From assembly GCA_907165275.2 (NCBI GenBank), contig OU015675.1, positions 4,481,501 to 4,545,500 of the forward strand: 64,000 bases of DNA, given 5' to 3'. Positions 20,291-32,745 of this stretch are shown here, piece by piece. The notes beneath the pieces were generated by a model, which worked only from the letters and a program-made list of their open reading frames with translations, was not told the DNA's origin and made no database searches. Position 1 is the first letter of the stretch. Each line of letters starts with the position of its first letter. The DNA comes from Zygaena filipendulae. Lineage: Eukaryota; Arthropoda; Insecta; Lepidoptera; Zygaenidae. Position numbers and translations under genes: made by a program.

Positions 20291-21370
20291 ATTGATTAGG
20301 TATTGGTTTTTTTCTTTGAATATTATGAAGGTACTTCAAAATTATATTTGGTGTAGGTAATATACTTATTACTCTGAGGTAATAGGTATGTTAGTCAAAC
20401 GGCGATAAAGTTAAATAAATTTGATAGTATCATAGAAATACAGTTAGTGGTTTTTTTCGCTTTACTCGCAACCAAAATTTCGTAACCCAACATAAATTCA
20501 AAAATTAAGAATTCATAGCTTAAAAGCAATTCCAGCACCGCCAGGCTATCAGGGATCCGCTTGATGACGTGAGCTGCAAAACATAACATCCGTATCTATA
20601 GAATATTGGGTTACACGGACATCAATATACTATACTATTTTATTGGATAGAACGTGAAATTTCCTTACGAATTCAGCCAAAGGGTTATCACAAGGGATTT
20701 CAAATTGGGTTTCGGTGACCAGAAAATAGATTTACTACAAATATCGACTGTATTTCTTGCTTAAGGTTGCTTGTACTTACGTGTATTTGGCCGCAAAGAA
20801 ATCTCTTACGTACAATAAATAAATAAATAAACATTTAGCGATGTCTCGCGGTTTCACACGCGGGAATTTTTGGATTCTCTCCAAAATGTCTAACTTAGCT
20901 AGCTCACAAAAACAATCGTCAGAATCAGGCAAGTCGTTCAGAAATTACAGAATAACAAACAGAGGGTCATCTGTATAGGGTCCAGATTTTGTGAATATAT
21001 TTTTTTACATTACCAAAAGATTGTGATAGCTGATGGTACCTAATGGTTACACTCAGTTTTATTATAATCTACGCCAAGCATTATTTATTTGTTTTCTCGC
21101 TAAGCTTTAGCTTGTATCGTGGAAACCAGGCAAACGATGTAGTACAGATGCCCTAATTACATACATTATATTTTAATATGGATGTGGATGCATCCGCGGG
21201 GAATAACTAGTAGGTATAAAATAAACTCAATTTGCGTAATATCAAAATAATTAAACCATCAAAAATATTTACTTTTCAAATTGTAAAAGTGATATATAAG
21301 ACCACCTTTTGTATGCCTTAATTTATAAGACTTTTGTGAACATACTGTAACATTTGGCGTACGATAAAGA
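20291..21370. other. Intergenic DNA
   Basis: No gene. A scrap of SINE family 1 body (GTATCGTGGAAACCAGGCAA) lies near 21114-21133. Confidence 0.4.
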
Positions 21371-21513
21371 GTATTCTATTCTAGTCTGTTCTGTTCCATT
21401 CTATTCTGTTGTGTTCTATTCTATCCTATTCTGTTCTATTCTATTCGGTTCTGTTCAGTTCTGTTATATTCTATTCTATTCCATTCTATTCAATTCTATT
21501 CTTTTCTTTTCTC
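21371..21513 (+). repeat. Degenerate TTCTA/TTCTG pentanucleotide array
   Basis: About 28 five-base units with point variation; the overlapping open frames reflect the repeat only. Confidence 0.9.
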
Positions 21514-21879
21514 TTATAAATAGGTATTTAATGAATTTCATTGTAATGTTCGCGTAAATAAAACACCATGGACCCAACAACATAAAGCTGTGTACACATA
21601 GGATCTGGAGCGGCTAAATTGTGTCGTCACTGACGACGGCTCTCGCGACAAGCGTTTGTTTGCGACGCGATCTAGCAAAGGATGGGTGGACAAAAAGCCT
21701 TCGGGCCTTGATTCTGCTACATGACAAATGTTCGTATGTATACATACCTACTAGCTTTATATAATACGTACGGTTTTACATTTGTATAAAATTATACGTA
21801 AAATGTGCTTAGTTATAAATAATTGTACGATAAAAATTAAGATCTACGAAAAGGATTTTTAATATAATATTTATACAAT

Positions 21880-22095
21880 ATAAGCCGATACTCCAAGGTT
21901 TCACTTGCGTTAATTTCGGAATTCCCATGAGAATTCCAGGATAAAAGAAACCTATGTCACTTATGAACACTGTAACTTCCTAATATACAAGATGTGGTAA
22001 AATTAGCTTCAAATATTTACAAGGCTGAAAGTATACGTTATAACAAACAGGTAAAGCGATAAAAAATGTTACTACAAGTTCGGTAGTTTTTCAGA
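21880..22095 (-). mobile_element. Old Helitron remnant
   Basis: AAGGTTTCACTTGCGTTAAT and GGAATTCCCATGAGAATTCC match the Helitron 3' region; both ends have decayed. Confidence 0.45.
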
Positions 22096-22179
22096 ATATG
22101 AGGAAAATAAATGCAATGTAAAATATCACAATTACACTCACGAGGTATACAATACACATTACACGTAGCTCACTAATAC

Positions 22180-22320
22180 GTATGCAAGGCGCGCGTCACG
22201 CACGTCGCGTCGCACACAGCGAGCGATGCATCACTGGTCAGCTCGATCAAGGTCGTGGACATTAAGATACGCGTGCGACGATGTATGTGTAAAGCGATTG
22301 AGCGGCGAGTGCCTTCACAG
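22180..22320. promoter_or_regulatory. CpG-rich patch, possible unmapped promoter
   Basis: Unusually dense CpG for this window (GGCGCGCGTCACGCACGTCG near 22190), next to TCAGCTCG. No exon can be assigned to it. Confidence 0.2.
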
Positions 22321-23287
22321 CTTTTCTTTTTTAAATGGATTTATTTTGTATCATTTTTTTTAGATCTTTTTTATTTTATAAAGAACGTGTTTATAACGGT
22401 GTATACTTTCTACCCTGTAAATATTTACGGCTATTTTTACCACATCTTATATAACTGAAATAATTAATCATGAAATCGTTTCAATACTTTTTAAATTTGT
22501 CCATAACCAACAAACAAACATGCAAACAAATATACATAAGTACAGAAAAAATGAATCCTTTCTCTTTATAATATTATTGTACATAGTATAAGTAATGCCT
22601 CTAGGCGAGCAAATCTGGAGCAATTTGAAACATTAATCGTTACATAGTGTTTCAATTACTGCAACAGTAAAAGTTAAAACAACTTTTTCTTAATTGTGGT
22701 AAATTGCTCAGAGTTGCTCAATTTTGTTGCTCGTTTAATAGCAGTTTTAAAGGTTAGCTTATCATATTGTATCGCTTACTAAAATTGTTCAATGGAGATA
22801 CAATCAGAGATAAGTATTTATTGAGTTTTCTGAGCACTGAATCATCTACTATATTTTCTTTGTTATATTAAAGTAATAATTTTGATTCCGTTTCAGCAAA
22901 AGTTAAATTAAATTTGATTAAGTATATAGGTAATTTCTAAATCATTAATCTTTCACGACCTACCTAATTGGGATCTCTGTGGTTTAATAACTTTTGTATA
23001 CCGGGCAACTTACTGACATAGTAATATTTTATTGTAAATAGGTAGGTAGGTATATATTTTATAATACATACTGGACACCTGGCCTCAGGGTAAACACAAA
23101 TGTTCATCGCGTATATGTCTGATGCGAGGATTGCCCACCAGGTATGGCAGTCACACCGCCTATTAACCATTAGAGAAACTTAGAGAAACGGTGTTGCAAC
23201 TTAACCAAAAACAACAGACATTGTTAATGGAGCAATACTTGGGTAGATTACGCTTTTAGGTACATATAGATACGTTTCTGTGTAATA

Positions 23288-23531
23288 TCGTAGCCACATC
23301 TAAGAATTAGCCAATCATGAAATGATGGCATGAAATGGTCGGTCACATCATGAACTGAGAACAAGTACTTTTTGGCTTTGGGTAGGGCCTAAAGCACCCC
23401 GACATTCTTGGTTAGGTTAGGTTTGTGCTGGTGACCAAGTCGGTCAAATTTGATAGTTTATGATGTAGCCTACCATTTCTTGAAATGCTACCATTTCATG
23501 ACATGGCCAAGTATCAGATGTAGTCACGACA
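23288..23531. mobile_element. Diverged MITE with inverted GACTACATCTGATACTTGGCC-like ends
   Basis: The right end, reversed, reads GACTACATCTGATACTTGGC then ATGAAATGGTAGC; the left end reads TAGCCACATCTAAGAATTAG then ATGAAATGATGGC. The ends are paired but eroded. Confidence 0.5.
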
Positions 23532-23764
23532 TATACATCCCTAATACCGGTATAGCGACCATCCGAGACACGTGTAGGTATGTAGACCGTTCTCAGTGTT
23601 TGTTTGAGAATTCCTCTCGGTATTTCTAAGAGCATTCGCTTGTCGTCTCCTTGGAACCGGGGAGATTTGAATAAAAACTTAGCTCATTTTTATCTACTCT
23701 TGCTTGTGTTCCGGAATCCGGAGTTAACTAGAAAAGCAGAGAGCGGGACTTTAGATCTACATTA

Positions 23765-23978
23765 ATCCTTATTATGAATGCGAATGTGAGTTTATTTATG
23801 TACTAGGTATTTGTTTCCTAATTATTTGTTATTCTTTCACGCCATAACTCAATCGATCATCATGAAATTTTACATAGGTACACGTTTGTCAGGGATACAG
23901 AGAAGGGACACAGGGTACTTTTCATCCCGGAATTCCCGCAGGAACTCTGAAATTAACGCGGGTAAAACTGCGATTAGT
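23765..23978 (+). mobile_element. Helitron (Lep1-like)
   Basis: TCCTTATTATGAATGCGAAT start, ACTCAATCGATCATCATGAA body, CGGGAATTC pair and a weakened 3' end (AACTGCGATTAG). Confidence 0.68.
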
Positions 23979-24839
23979 TAACAGCTGACAGCGTAAATGC
24001 AAAATTTCACGATGATCATTTAAGTATAGACAGACTATTTATAATATTAAGTTAAACATTACACTCCGTCAAGCTCTAAGAACAATTTGTTGGCAGTAAA
24101 AAAAAGTGTTTATTAGTCAGGAAAGGACGTAGGTTCTCTAGAACAAAAAATAAACCATCCAATACGTACTGTGGCTTTAATAATTGTATTGAAACTGTAC
24201 ATAGTTACACACAGAGCGTTGTTTTTAGCGTGTCCACAATTTGTACGAGAACAGTTTTAAACTACTCACCGATCCTCGCTGGATGTTACCTACCTACATG
24301 TTTTAAATACTATTTAAGCCATAAAATTGAACATAAAAATCTTTAGAGACTTCAGACACGGTGAGTTTTTTTTCTTCTTAAACAGATCGATATGGTTGAT
24401 ACGCAAATAGATTATACAACCAAGAAGACAGTCTCAGTTTTATTAGTTTTAGGATTAGTGTAGATATTTCGTTCATGGCATTTTAGTTACTTTTACAAAC
24501 CAATGCAACTTTACGTATGTCTCTGTCCTTGTCCAATGTTTAGGCTATTTTCTGTTTAATTTCAACTCTAAATACATTAAACTTCCACTTTACCCTCGCT
24601 TGGTCGGGCGTGATAGTAGCTAAACAAAGTTTGTACTCAATATTGCGACGTATTTCAAATTAGTTAGGGGTTGGCAATTAATTAGGCTCGGTTTAATTTC
24701 ATTTTAAAAATATTACGCCGAAAAAACATTACTTTTTGTATTAATCACAATATATTATCTCTTTATAATCATAATATTTAGGTATCTGGATTATTTATAT
24801 AATGTACAAAATACATACCAATTTACTATAACACGCTTC

Positions 24840-24975
24840 AATATTTGTTGCTACAGTAAAACGCGTTATTCCCAGTAAAAAATTGGAATGAACACCTTTC
24901 TATCATTAATGATAAAAACTAATGATAAAAAGGTGTTCACTGGGAATAACGCGTTTTATTGTAGCAACAAATATT
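24840..24975. mobile_element. 136-bp foldback with 37-bp arms
   Basis: 24840-24876 and 24939-24975 are inverted copies with one mismatch (TTGTTGCTACARTAAAACGC). An inner pair (GAACACCTTTYTATCATTA) continues the fold. Confidence 0.85.
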
Positions 24976-25680
24976 TATTTTGCTTACAGAAATTTAAATA
25001 CAATTATGTTTATTTTTTATTATATAAAACTAAAGATAATAATATATTTATATACAACCGTCAATAATATGCACGAGCGAAAAATAATCACAATGTCTCC
25101 TCGACTGATTATGTCTTTGATATTATTTAACCAATATTTGAATATTTCTGTCAGTATTCTGTGACAAATTATTATTTCTATAATAATAACAGCAAATAGA
25201 TTCCCCATGTAGGTAAAAAACACATTTAAGGGCCTACCTTCGTTCTTTATTTTTTTCCGTGGCCCTTACATTGTACATCCATGCACAAAATTCTCGCAAA
25301 CTATCGCCAACAAGCCCAAACACGGCGTTGATTTATTTCTCACAAGTAGGTTACTAGCAGTAATACCGTTTGAGTTATTTTTCCGAATCGCCACATTTTG
25401 CCGCCCCATCGTTGGATCCAGTCATTTCTCATTTGGCCCGAAGTGAACAAATTACAAGCAGTTATGCCGCGCTCTTGCTTTTACGGCAGGCGCTGTTCCT
25501 ACTCTACATTGTTTCACTCGAGTTGAGATCGATTCGACTAAATATCGACTCGATTTTACTGTAAGTAAATAACGTGTTTTTTGAAGTTTAATTTTCTGAG
25601 TAGTATTAAAGTAAAAGTATTTACTTTGGTTTCTAAACAATAATTTCAACAATAAATGGTAAATGAAAGGTAGCCTGCTT

Positions 25681-25790
25681 CCTTTCTGTACCCCTGACAA
25701 CGTGTATGCAAAATTTAATGATGATAGATTGAGTAGTTGAGCCGTGAAAGCGTAATAAACAAACTCAGATTCACATTAATTATATTAGTT
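25681..25790 (-). mobile_element. Helitron fragment
   Basis: TGTACCCCTGACAACGTGTA and GCCGTGAAAGCGTAATAAAC as in neighbouring Helitrons; both ends missing. Confidence 0.6.
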
Positions 25791-26296
25791 GGGACTGCAT
25801 ATAAAATCTAAAATGGATTAGATAAAAATTTCAATTTTTTTCAAATTGGTCCAGCCAAAAAAAACATACATAACAGTGGAACATAGAGCCTTCTTTTTCG
25901 ATTCGGTCAATAATAATCGCTTTAGAGTTTTATAAGAATTTCGACTCTCTAATGAGTAAAAAGTGAGTTTGAACTGAGTTTGAAAATGCCAATAGTAGGG
26001 TATTTTCCTTGAGTAATGTAAAATGATGCCAGCGGACTCCCGTCTTAACTGCGGCAACGAAGGGATTGTTTAGGTAATGAGTGCTAAGAGAAACACTGAT
26101 ATGCAATTTGTTAGCATGTAAATACGTATGAGGGCCGTTGTTCCAAGGGAGTTGCGTTATCTTTGCGCCCACTTTGGCAAGGGCAAACGTAAATAATCCA
26201 GTCCTCTATCATACAACTGAATGCAGAAGCCTATTTCATACAGGCATAATTTTGAACGGGGGACATATTCAAGTAATAATGTCACCTCGATACAGT

Positions 26297-26954
26297 GCGG
26301 CTGCTCCATTTTAAAAGCCAGTAAGGAACATTTTTCTCAAAATCAGTTTTTTTTTTTACTTAAAATTAAAGTGCCTACAAGATGTAAAGAAATAAAACGC
26401 ATTATCTCACTAAACACCAGAAAAACACGCACCTCAATACCAAGTAAGTACACTTGATTTTCTTGTTTGCCAATTTGTAAACCTAGTAAAAACTTTGACC
26501 ATTTTAAAACATAGTAAGTAGCTGGTTTTAAAATGGTCAGTGTGCCTTACTAGTAGGAAATTGACGAACTATTAAAATTACCTACCGACCATAAATACCT
26601 AGTAAAAGAGAAAGGGTTGTGCCTGGGAAGCGGTGAATTGAATCCCCGCCGTCTGCGCAGCATTCATTCCGTTTAGTCTAGAGGAGTCAATTGTAAAAGT
26701 AAAGAAAAATAGCATATCCTGTAATTAGACAAGGATTTGTTTTTTTAATTAGTAAGGGGCATAAAACATGCAATATTCAAATAAATTAAAACATTTATTA
26801 CTGAAAATATAGTTCAATTAATAATCTTCAAAATAAATATTAAATATTTTAAAAATATTCTAGTATCTTATCAGAGCAAACTAAAATATGTTTTTTCGCT
26901 CTCCTGTAAAATTTGCTGTACTGCACTTACTGGGTTTTAAAATGAAGCAGCCGC
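26297..26954. mobile_element. 658-bp element with GCGGCTGCTYCATTTTAAAA ends
   Basis: Inverted ends of about 28 bp with 2 mismatches. The CATTTTAAAA..AGTAAG part of the end recurs as an internal inverted pair at 26496-26539. No transposase frame. Family unknown. Confidence 0.65.
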
Positions 26955-27108
26955 GTGGTGGGTTTATACATTTGCCGCCATGGGCGCCATAAAACCTATT
27001 AATTGCAATTTAACTGTCAGTAAATATGTAACTTTATGAGTTGTGTATTATCATCCTAATAATATGACAGTAAACTAGATTATTTTCAATCAAACGATTT
27101 ATTTAAGA

Positions 27109-27282
27109 CTAGCTGTTCCCCGCGGTTTCACCCGCGTTAATTTTGGAGTTCCCGCCGGAATTCCGGTATAAAAATACTCTATGTAGGTACTCGCCTGTGC
27201 CCCTGACAACGTGTGTGCATCGGTTAAGCCGTTAGGGCGTGAAAGCGTAACAAACAAACTCACTTTAGCATTTATTCGGATA
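27109..27282 (-). mobile_element. Helitron (Lep1-like)
   Basis: CTAGCTGTTCCCCGCGG 3' end (minus strand), CCTGACAACGTGTGTGC and GTGAAAGCGTAACAAAC body. Confidence 0.75.
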
Positions 27283-28772
27283 GCACAAACAATATTTTTT
27301 TGGGTGAAATTTAGACCCCAAATTTACCACCCCTAAAATCTGGCGCCCGAGGCTAGTTTATACTTACATTGTTACTAATATAAATAGGTATAAGATAAAC
27401 TGATAAATATACAAGATTTGCTCGTTTAAAGATAGTAGATTTTGCTACTTAACACTTTATTTTTGTTGTTAGTTGTGTTTTTCAGTGGATTTCCTTTTTT
27501 ATTTTCTAAAGTACTAGATGATTCTGATTACGACTACGATTAAATATTAAATAACTATGTTTTAAATATTATTTTAATTAATTTTACATATTAATAAACA
27601 TAAAATTGCAGAATACGATTACATTAAACTCTACATCCTCTGGTATTTTCCTGTACGTTATATTTCTGTAAAAAATGGTATTTCGCTATTACCTCACAAA
27701 TATTAACTGTCTGTGAGTTGGTATAGGTACGTATGTTATACGCAAACTTGATTCGAGCACCCTGAATTGTGTACTGGCGGCCACAGAAATTGTCACAGAT
27801 TAAATCTATGAGAGTCAGTATCCGAAATTCAATAAATTTAGTCTGAATTTTAATCTTGTATTTTCTCTAAAACTGAACTTAGTTAATAATAATCATCACC
27901 GATGTAAGTAAGTACAGACAGAAAAAGACATAATTAACACATTGAAAGCTGTTGAAATTGATGTTTTGTTTATTTTACTATTAGAATAAAATATGTAAAT
28001 CTGCAACAGTCAAAAGAGATAAGCTAATTTGAGAGTGACTGTATTATAAGTAAGTACTTTATAAATTAAAGGTAAAAAAACTTTTTAATTTTTTTTTAAC
28101 ACAGGTCTTTATTTAAATGCGCAAATCATGAATTGTCATCCAAACTAAACGTGTAATCGGTTGAAGTTATCTGCTTCAAAATTGAGTTGAAAGATTCCAC
28201 CCGTACAAACATAAGTTAGTTACACAGGTAACATTGCAAGTTAAATAATAGCTTTTAAAAAAGAAAACGCCTATCACCGTTAATTTTTGGGAGAAACGAA
28301 ATAATTTTGAGTGAAATATTTTTTTTGGCCGCCACTGTAATGTTTTGAATGAATAATGCCTACAACTCCTTTGGTTAACTCGAGTATACTTGGATGGCTC
28401 GAATTTATTACAACGGTGTATCATTCTGGTATCTTTCTTAATTTTTTTAACATAATAAATTAGTTAAATTTTACTTGTTTATTCTAAGGCTAAAAGTCTT
28501 TGTCAAAATTAATGATTATAATAACATCATTTCATTATCCACTATTGACGAAAAATTATATTCTTCTATTCTGTCCCTATCATCAATATAATCAAGGATA
28601 TATGGATATCCTTATTATATTTTATAAGTTTTTCTTATTTTAACTATTACGTCGTTCTAGACTAAAAATGCCTTTTCCCAAAATTTGAGCATGTTTGTTA
28701 AAAAAATAGCAATAGTAGCAGTATTTATCTATTATGACCTAAATTATTATATTAGTACCACGAGTACTTATA
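27283..28772. other. Intergenic DNA
   Basis: AT-rich, no element or exon recognised. Confidence 0.45.
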
Positions 28773-28968
28773 TCCTTAGTATTATAAATTCGAAAGTGAG
28801 TTTGTTTGCTTATTTGTTACGCTTTCACGCCTTAGCGGCTCAATCGATCATCATGAAATTCTGCATGCACGTTGTCAGCGATACAGAGAAGGACATAAGG
28901 TACTTTTATCTCAAAATTCCCGCGGGAACTCCAAAATTGCCACGGGTGAAACCGCGGGACACAGCTAG
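28773..28968 (+). mobile_element. Helitron (Lep1-like), well preserved
   Basis: TCCTTAGTATTATAAATTCG start; CCGCGGGACACAGCTAG end; A/T insertion site. The 103-codon frame across it is not a gene. Confidence 0.8.
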
Positions 28969-29118
28969 TATTTTCATAAACACGCCGAGGGTTTAATCTA
29001 CAAACTTCTTTACACCTACGGTATAAGTTACGATTTTCAGCGACGTAATCATCATTCGCAAATTGTTAAAGGACTACCCTGGAGAATAATTACCCTACCC
29101 TTTCAATTAATGGGGATA

Positions 29119-29315
29119 TCCTACTAATACTATAAACGCGAAAGTTTGTAAGAATGTATGGATGGATGGATGGATGAATGGATGTTTGTTACTCTTTCGC
29201 GCAAAAACTACTAGATGGATTTAAATGAAACTTTACAACAATATAGGTCATACATCAGATTAACACATAGGGTACTTTTTATCCCCGGAATTCCTGCGGG
29301 AACTGAAAAAACATA
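29119..29315 (+). mobile_element. Helitron with GGAT repeats, 3' truncated
   Basis: TCCTACTAATACTATAAACG start and GGAT units at 29159-29185, same subfamily as 6226; ends after CCTGCGGGAACT. Confidence 0.7.
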
Positions 29316-29334
29316 TACGGTACTTAGTTAGGTG

Positions 29335-29540
29335 CATAAGAAAAGATTTTTTTTAAATTTTCTCTGTCTGTCTGTTTGTTCCGGCTAATTTCTGAAACGG
29401 CTAGACCGATTTTAACAGGGCTTTCACTGGCAGGTAGCTGATATTATAAGGAGTAACTTGGCTACTTTTATTTTAGTAAAAAAAAAAATTCCTGCGGGAA
29501 TTCCGAAACTCACGCGGGCGAAACCGCGGGGCACAGCTAG
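29335..29540 (+). mobile_element. Helitron, third subfamily
   Basis: Body GGCTAGACCGATTTTAACAG and 3' end CCGCGGGGCACAGCTAG. Confidence 0.65.
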
Positions 29541-29750
29541 TATAACTATAAAGTTTAGTCCAAAACTGATGGAGATATCGAGTAACCTATTAGTTGTGAC
29601 CGCGATAAAATGGAAACCTTCACATTTTTTCAAAGGCGGCTCACAAAACTTTGCAATCTGTCAGTTTCTGAACAATTTCACTTTTGTTTGGTGGTATTTC
29701 AAATTGATTTATTAATCCAATCATTCTAACTTCACGAAGGCTTGTCAGTG

Positions 29751-30095
29751 TCAGTGTCCAAGTAATATCCTGTGGCCAAGTGTCAGACGATACCACCATA
29801 AAACCGTTTTGTACAGTGCATACATACACCAAATTAATCCGACCCCCGTGGAACAACCAAAAACCAATTCGTAGGCGAAAAATTTCAGTACTTCAGTTTG
29901 TATTATGGTTCTCCTGTAATTGGTCGGTGCTGCAGTCTCCTGGGATTCGGAAACGCCGATGTGTTCAAGGAATTTGTACTTTATTTCATTCGTATCAAAG
30001 ATCAATTCGCTATAGTATAGTTCAGCGTGGCATGTCAAGCGCACACCGGCGGTGTGCAAGTCAATTTTACGGCAGACATGAACCCTTAGTGAGTT
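29751..30095 (-). CDS. Candidate terminal exon of an Ig-domain (beaten-path-like) protein
   Basis: Read from a plausible acceptor (CATTTTTAG, just above 30095), the minus strand is open for 114 codons to a TGA. The start, NSLRVHVCRKIDLHTAGVRL then TCHAELYYSEL, resembles the end of the second Ig domain of Beat-family neural adhesion proteins (LxLxCxAxL pattern). Then comes a polar stretch (SESQETAAPTNYRR) and a hydrophobic segment (VFGCSTGVGLIWCMYALY) that could be a membrane or GPI anchor. The last part may read into repeat DNA. No partner exon was found in the window. It could be a chance open frame or a pseudogene. Confidence 0.3.
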   Translation of the reverse strand, partial: NSLRVHVCRKIDLHTAGVRLTCHAELYYSELIFDTNEIKYKFLEHIGVSESQETAAPTNYRRTIIQTEVLKFFAYELVFGCSTGVGLIWCMYALYKTVLWWYRLTLGHRILLGH

Positions 30096-30172
30096 CTAAA
30101 AATGAAGTTTGATCAAGTTTACAATTCTTTTTTTGTACCTACTTATATCAAAACTGAATTTCTTTTAATGGT

Positions 30173-30173
30173 A

Positions 30174-30209
<36 letters not shown>
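30173..30209 (+). repeat. TAA microsatellite
   Basis: About 12 TAA units, with TTTATTTCAAGTAACTG following, as at the tail of a minus-strand LINE or SINE. Confidence 0.9.
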
Positions 30210-30374
30210 TTATTTCAAGTAACTGTGACTCAATATAGTTAGTAACAATTTTATCTTATTCTAAGTGTTAGTACATTTATTTGTTTAAAATTTAATTTCG
30301 CTGAAACTTTAAACTGCCTTTAAACTGTTTTGTTATAGATTTATTTTAATTTATTTTATAGGTACCTACCTACA

Positions 30375-30600
30375 CTAGCTGTCCCCCGCGGTTTCACTCG
30401 CGGTAATTTCGGAGTATTAGTTTTATTAATTTATTAAGTTTTATTAAGTATTAGTTTATTTTCCAGAATAAACTATATATCATATAAACCTTCCTCATGA
30501 ATCTATCTATTGGTGAAAACCGCATGAAAAGCTGTTCAGTAGTTGAGTTAATCGCGAACAGACAACGGAAACGACTACATTTTATACCTACTGTCTAAAG
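30375..30600 (-). mobile_element. Helitron, subfamily of 55029
   Basis: CTAGCTGTCCCCCGCGG 3' end on the minus strand and a body with CCTCATGAATCTATCTATTG, shared in complement with 55029-55236. Confidence 0.65.
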
Positions 30601-30701
30601 ATTGGTAGGAAAAATGGTTATTTGTATGAGAACATTTTTTTTTTTAATTAATTGGCAATTCTATTTACGAATACTGCTTAGTTAAAACATTTATCTATCT
30701 A

Positions 30702-30931
30702 TCTAATATATATAAATCACGTGTCACGTTGTTTGTCCGCGATGGACTCCGAAACTACTGAACGGATTTTGATAAAATTTTGCAACCGTTTATAATATGG
30801 TCCAACTTAAAAGATAGGATAGTTTTTATCCCGGAATTCCCTTGGGAACTGAAGGACATAGAGTACTTTTTTCCCGCAACCTCCGCGGGAACTCCGAAAT
30901 TACCGCGGATGACATCGCGGGGGACAGCTAG
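30702..30931 (+). mobile_element. Helitron, same subfamily as 13630
   Basis: TCTAATATATATAAATCACG start to GGGGGACAGCTAG end; almost full-length match to the reverse of 13630-13858. Confidence 0.82.
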
Positions 30932-31651
30932 TAAGTATTAATTTAAACACAACATATTATAACATAAAACAAATTTATCTATATTATTATAAAGATGAAA
31001 ATTTTGAGGTAACCTCTTGAACTACTACACCGATGAACAAAGAGTTTTACAGGAGTTTCAAAATTGATGCAGTTGGAATTGTAAGAAACCGTACATTAGC
31101 TACGCAACTGTATAGCTAGCTGTCATTAAAACAATGTTCACTTAATCCCCCAAATTATGAACGTCGCAATGTAATTTCAACGTAGTAACATTAAAATTAT
31201 TCAAAATTCCCCGTCAAGGCTCGTACACTTGCGCCTAAAAACACATAAATATCGCTGGAATTCTAAAATATTCATGAAACGTGCGGCCCTCGGAAAGTTT
31301 AGAGTTAAACGTTTTTACAACTCGCAAAGCGCGCTCGGCTCCGCTCGCTTGCGACGCATTTAATGACACGTGTGATGTCATAAAAGATTTATGACGTCAC
31401 TAGCAACGCTAGGATCTGTATTAAACTCGGTACCTATTTACATAATACGCTGAAGTGATATACCTACATCTACATAGTTATAGAACTGCTACGCCGTTTC
31501 TCCCACGGAACTATCGCTATTCAGAGTAATGTTTTGTGTTTTTTGTATTATTTGGAGACGTTTGCGAAAAATGTGGAAAACGCAGCAGCTGCTACCTCGT
31601 TAATTTTCTGCAATTTTACACGTCGTCGTATTTTTGAAAATTGTATTTGAA
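30932..31651. other. Intergenic DNA
   Basis: No gene. A CpG-richer patch (CGCGCTCGGCTCCGCTCG near 31330) is followed by two palindromic TGATGTCA/TGACGTCA-like sites. Confidence 0.35.
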
Positions 31652-31835
31652 CTAGCTGTTTTCTGCGGTTTCTCCCGTAATAATTTCAGGGTTCCCGGGA
31701 GAATTCCAAGACAAAAAGTACTCTATGTTCTTCTCTGTAACCCTGACAACGTGTATACAAGATTTCATAGTGATCGGTTGAACCGTTAAGGCGTGAAAGC
31801 GTAACAAACAAACAGATAAACTCACATTCGATTGT
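31652..31835 (-). mobile_element. Helitron (Lep1-like)
   Basis: CTAGCTGTTTTCTGCGG 3' end, CCTGACAACGTGTATAC and GGCGTGAAAGCGTAACAAAC body; 5' end decayed. Confidence 0.72.
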
Positions 31836-32745
31836 AACTGTTTTTTTTTTCGAACGAAGACGTCTAATTTAAAATTACTAAGCGAATTTAAATCAACCTT
31901 TTTCATCTATCTGCAGCTTGTTCTGAGTCAATTCTAGGTAGAGTTAAATGTGGTATGTTAAGTATCATATTTTTTGCTGTTAACTGTTGTCTCGAATCTT
32001 ACCTATGAAGCAAAATAATACGTATCGAAAAGTGTGCAGTTCAGTGAAAACATCGAATATTTATTTTGCCCTAACGAGGTGAAACATGACTCATGTAACA
32101 CTAACATAACATTCAAATAGAAAATTTAAAACACCTAAAGCGGTTACGAGCAACATAAGTTATAATTTCCATTCGCCCCGCGGGCGCGCTCTTGTAGACT
32201 AACCAGGGTTGCCAACGGTTTATAGAAAACAGGAAAATTGTAATGAAAAATGCAAAAAAATAACACTTACCCGCGTCTATTTTGGAATTCCCTCGAGAAC
32301 CCTTTTCATTGGAATGAAAATCCTATGTCACTAGGGATACTGTAGCTTACTATTAGAGAAAGAGCTTATAGAGACGATTCAGTATAGTAGGTAATAGAAT
32401 ATTTAATAAACTTGCTTTGGGGGGCAGTCGAAACGGTCACAACGAAAGTGTCTGTCAATGAATCGTGATCGATAAATCGTGAAAGATTCTGATGGTGAAA
32501 TTAGGCAGTAGTCGAAATAGTCACAAACAAAACGGTCTGTCCGCCAAAGCGGCGAAACTCCCATAAACGAATCGTCCTGTCGACGAAACAATTTAATGGA
32601 GGTTTCGGCAAACCGTTGCAGAATCAAATTATCTACTGTATCCAAACTTACAAACCGAAGATTTATATTTTTTATTTAAGCAATGATTATTACAATAATA
32701 TGAATTTTTAGTATAAGTATACCTACATGCAAAAAGTCTTATGCT

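Noticed and set aside
21354..21557. 67-codon frame rich in Phe, Ser and Leu
   Set aside because: A translation of the TTCTA/TTCTG array.
28685..28996. 103-codon plus-strand frame
   Set aside because: Lies almost wholly in a Helitron; similar frames over other Helitrons were dropped for the same reason.
29641..29856. Separate 71-codon minus-strand frame
   Set aside because: It overlaps the candidate Ig exon in another frame and contains no recognisable motif.
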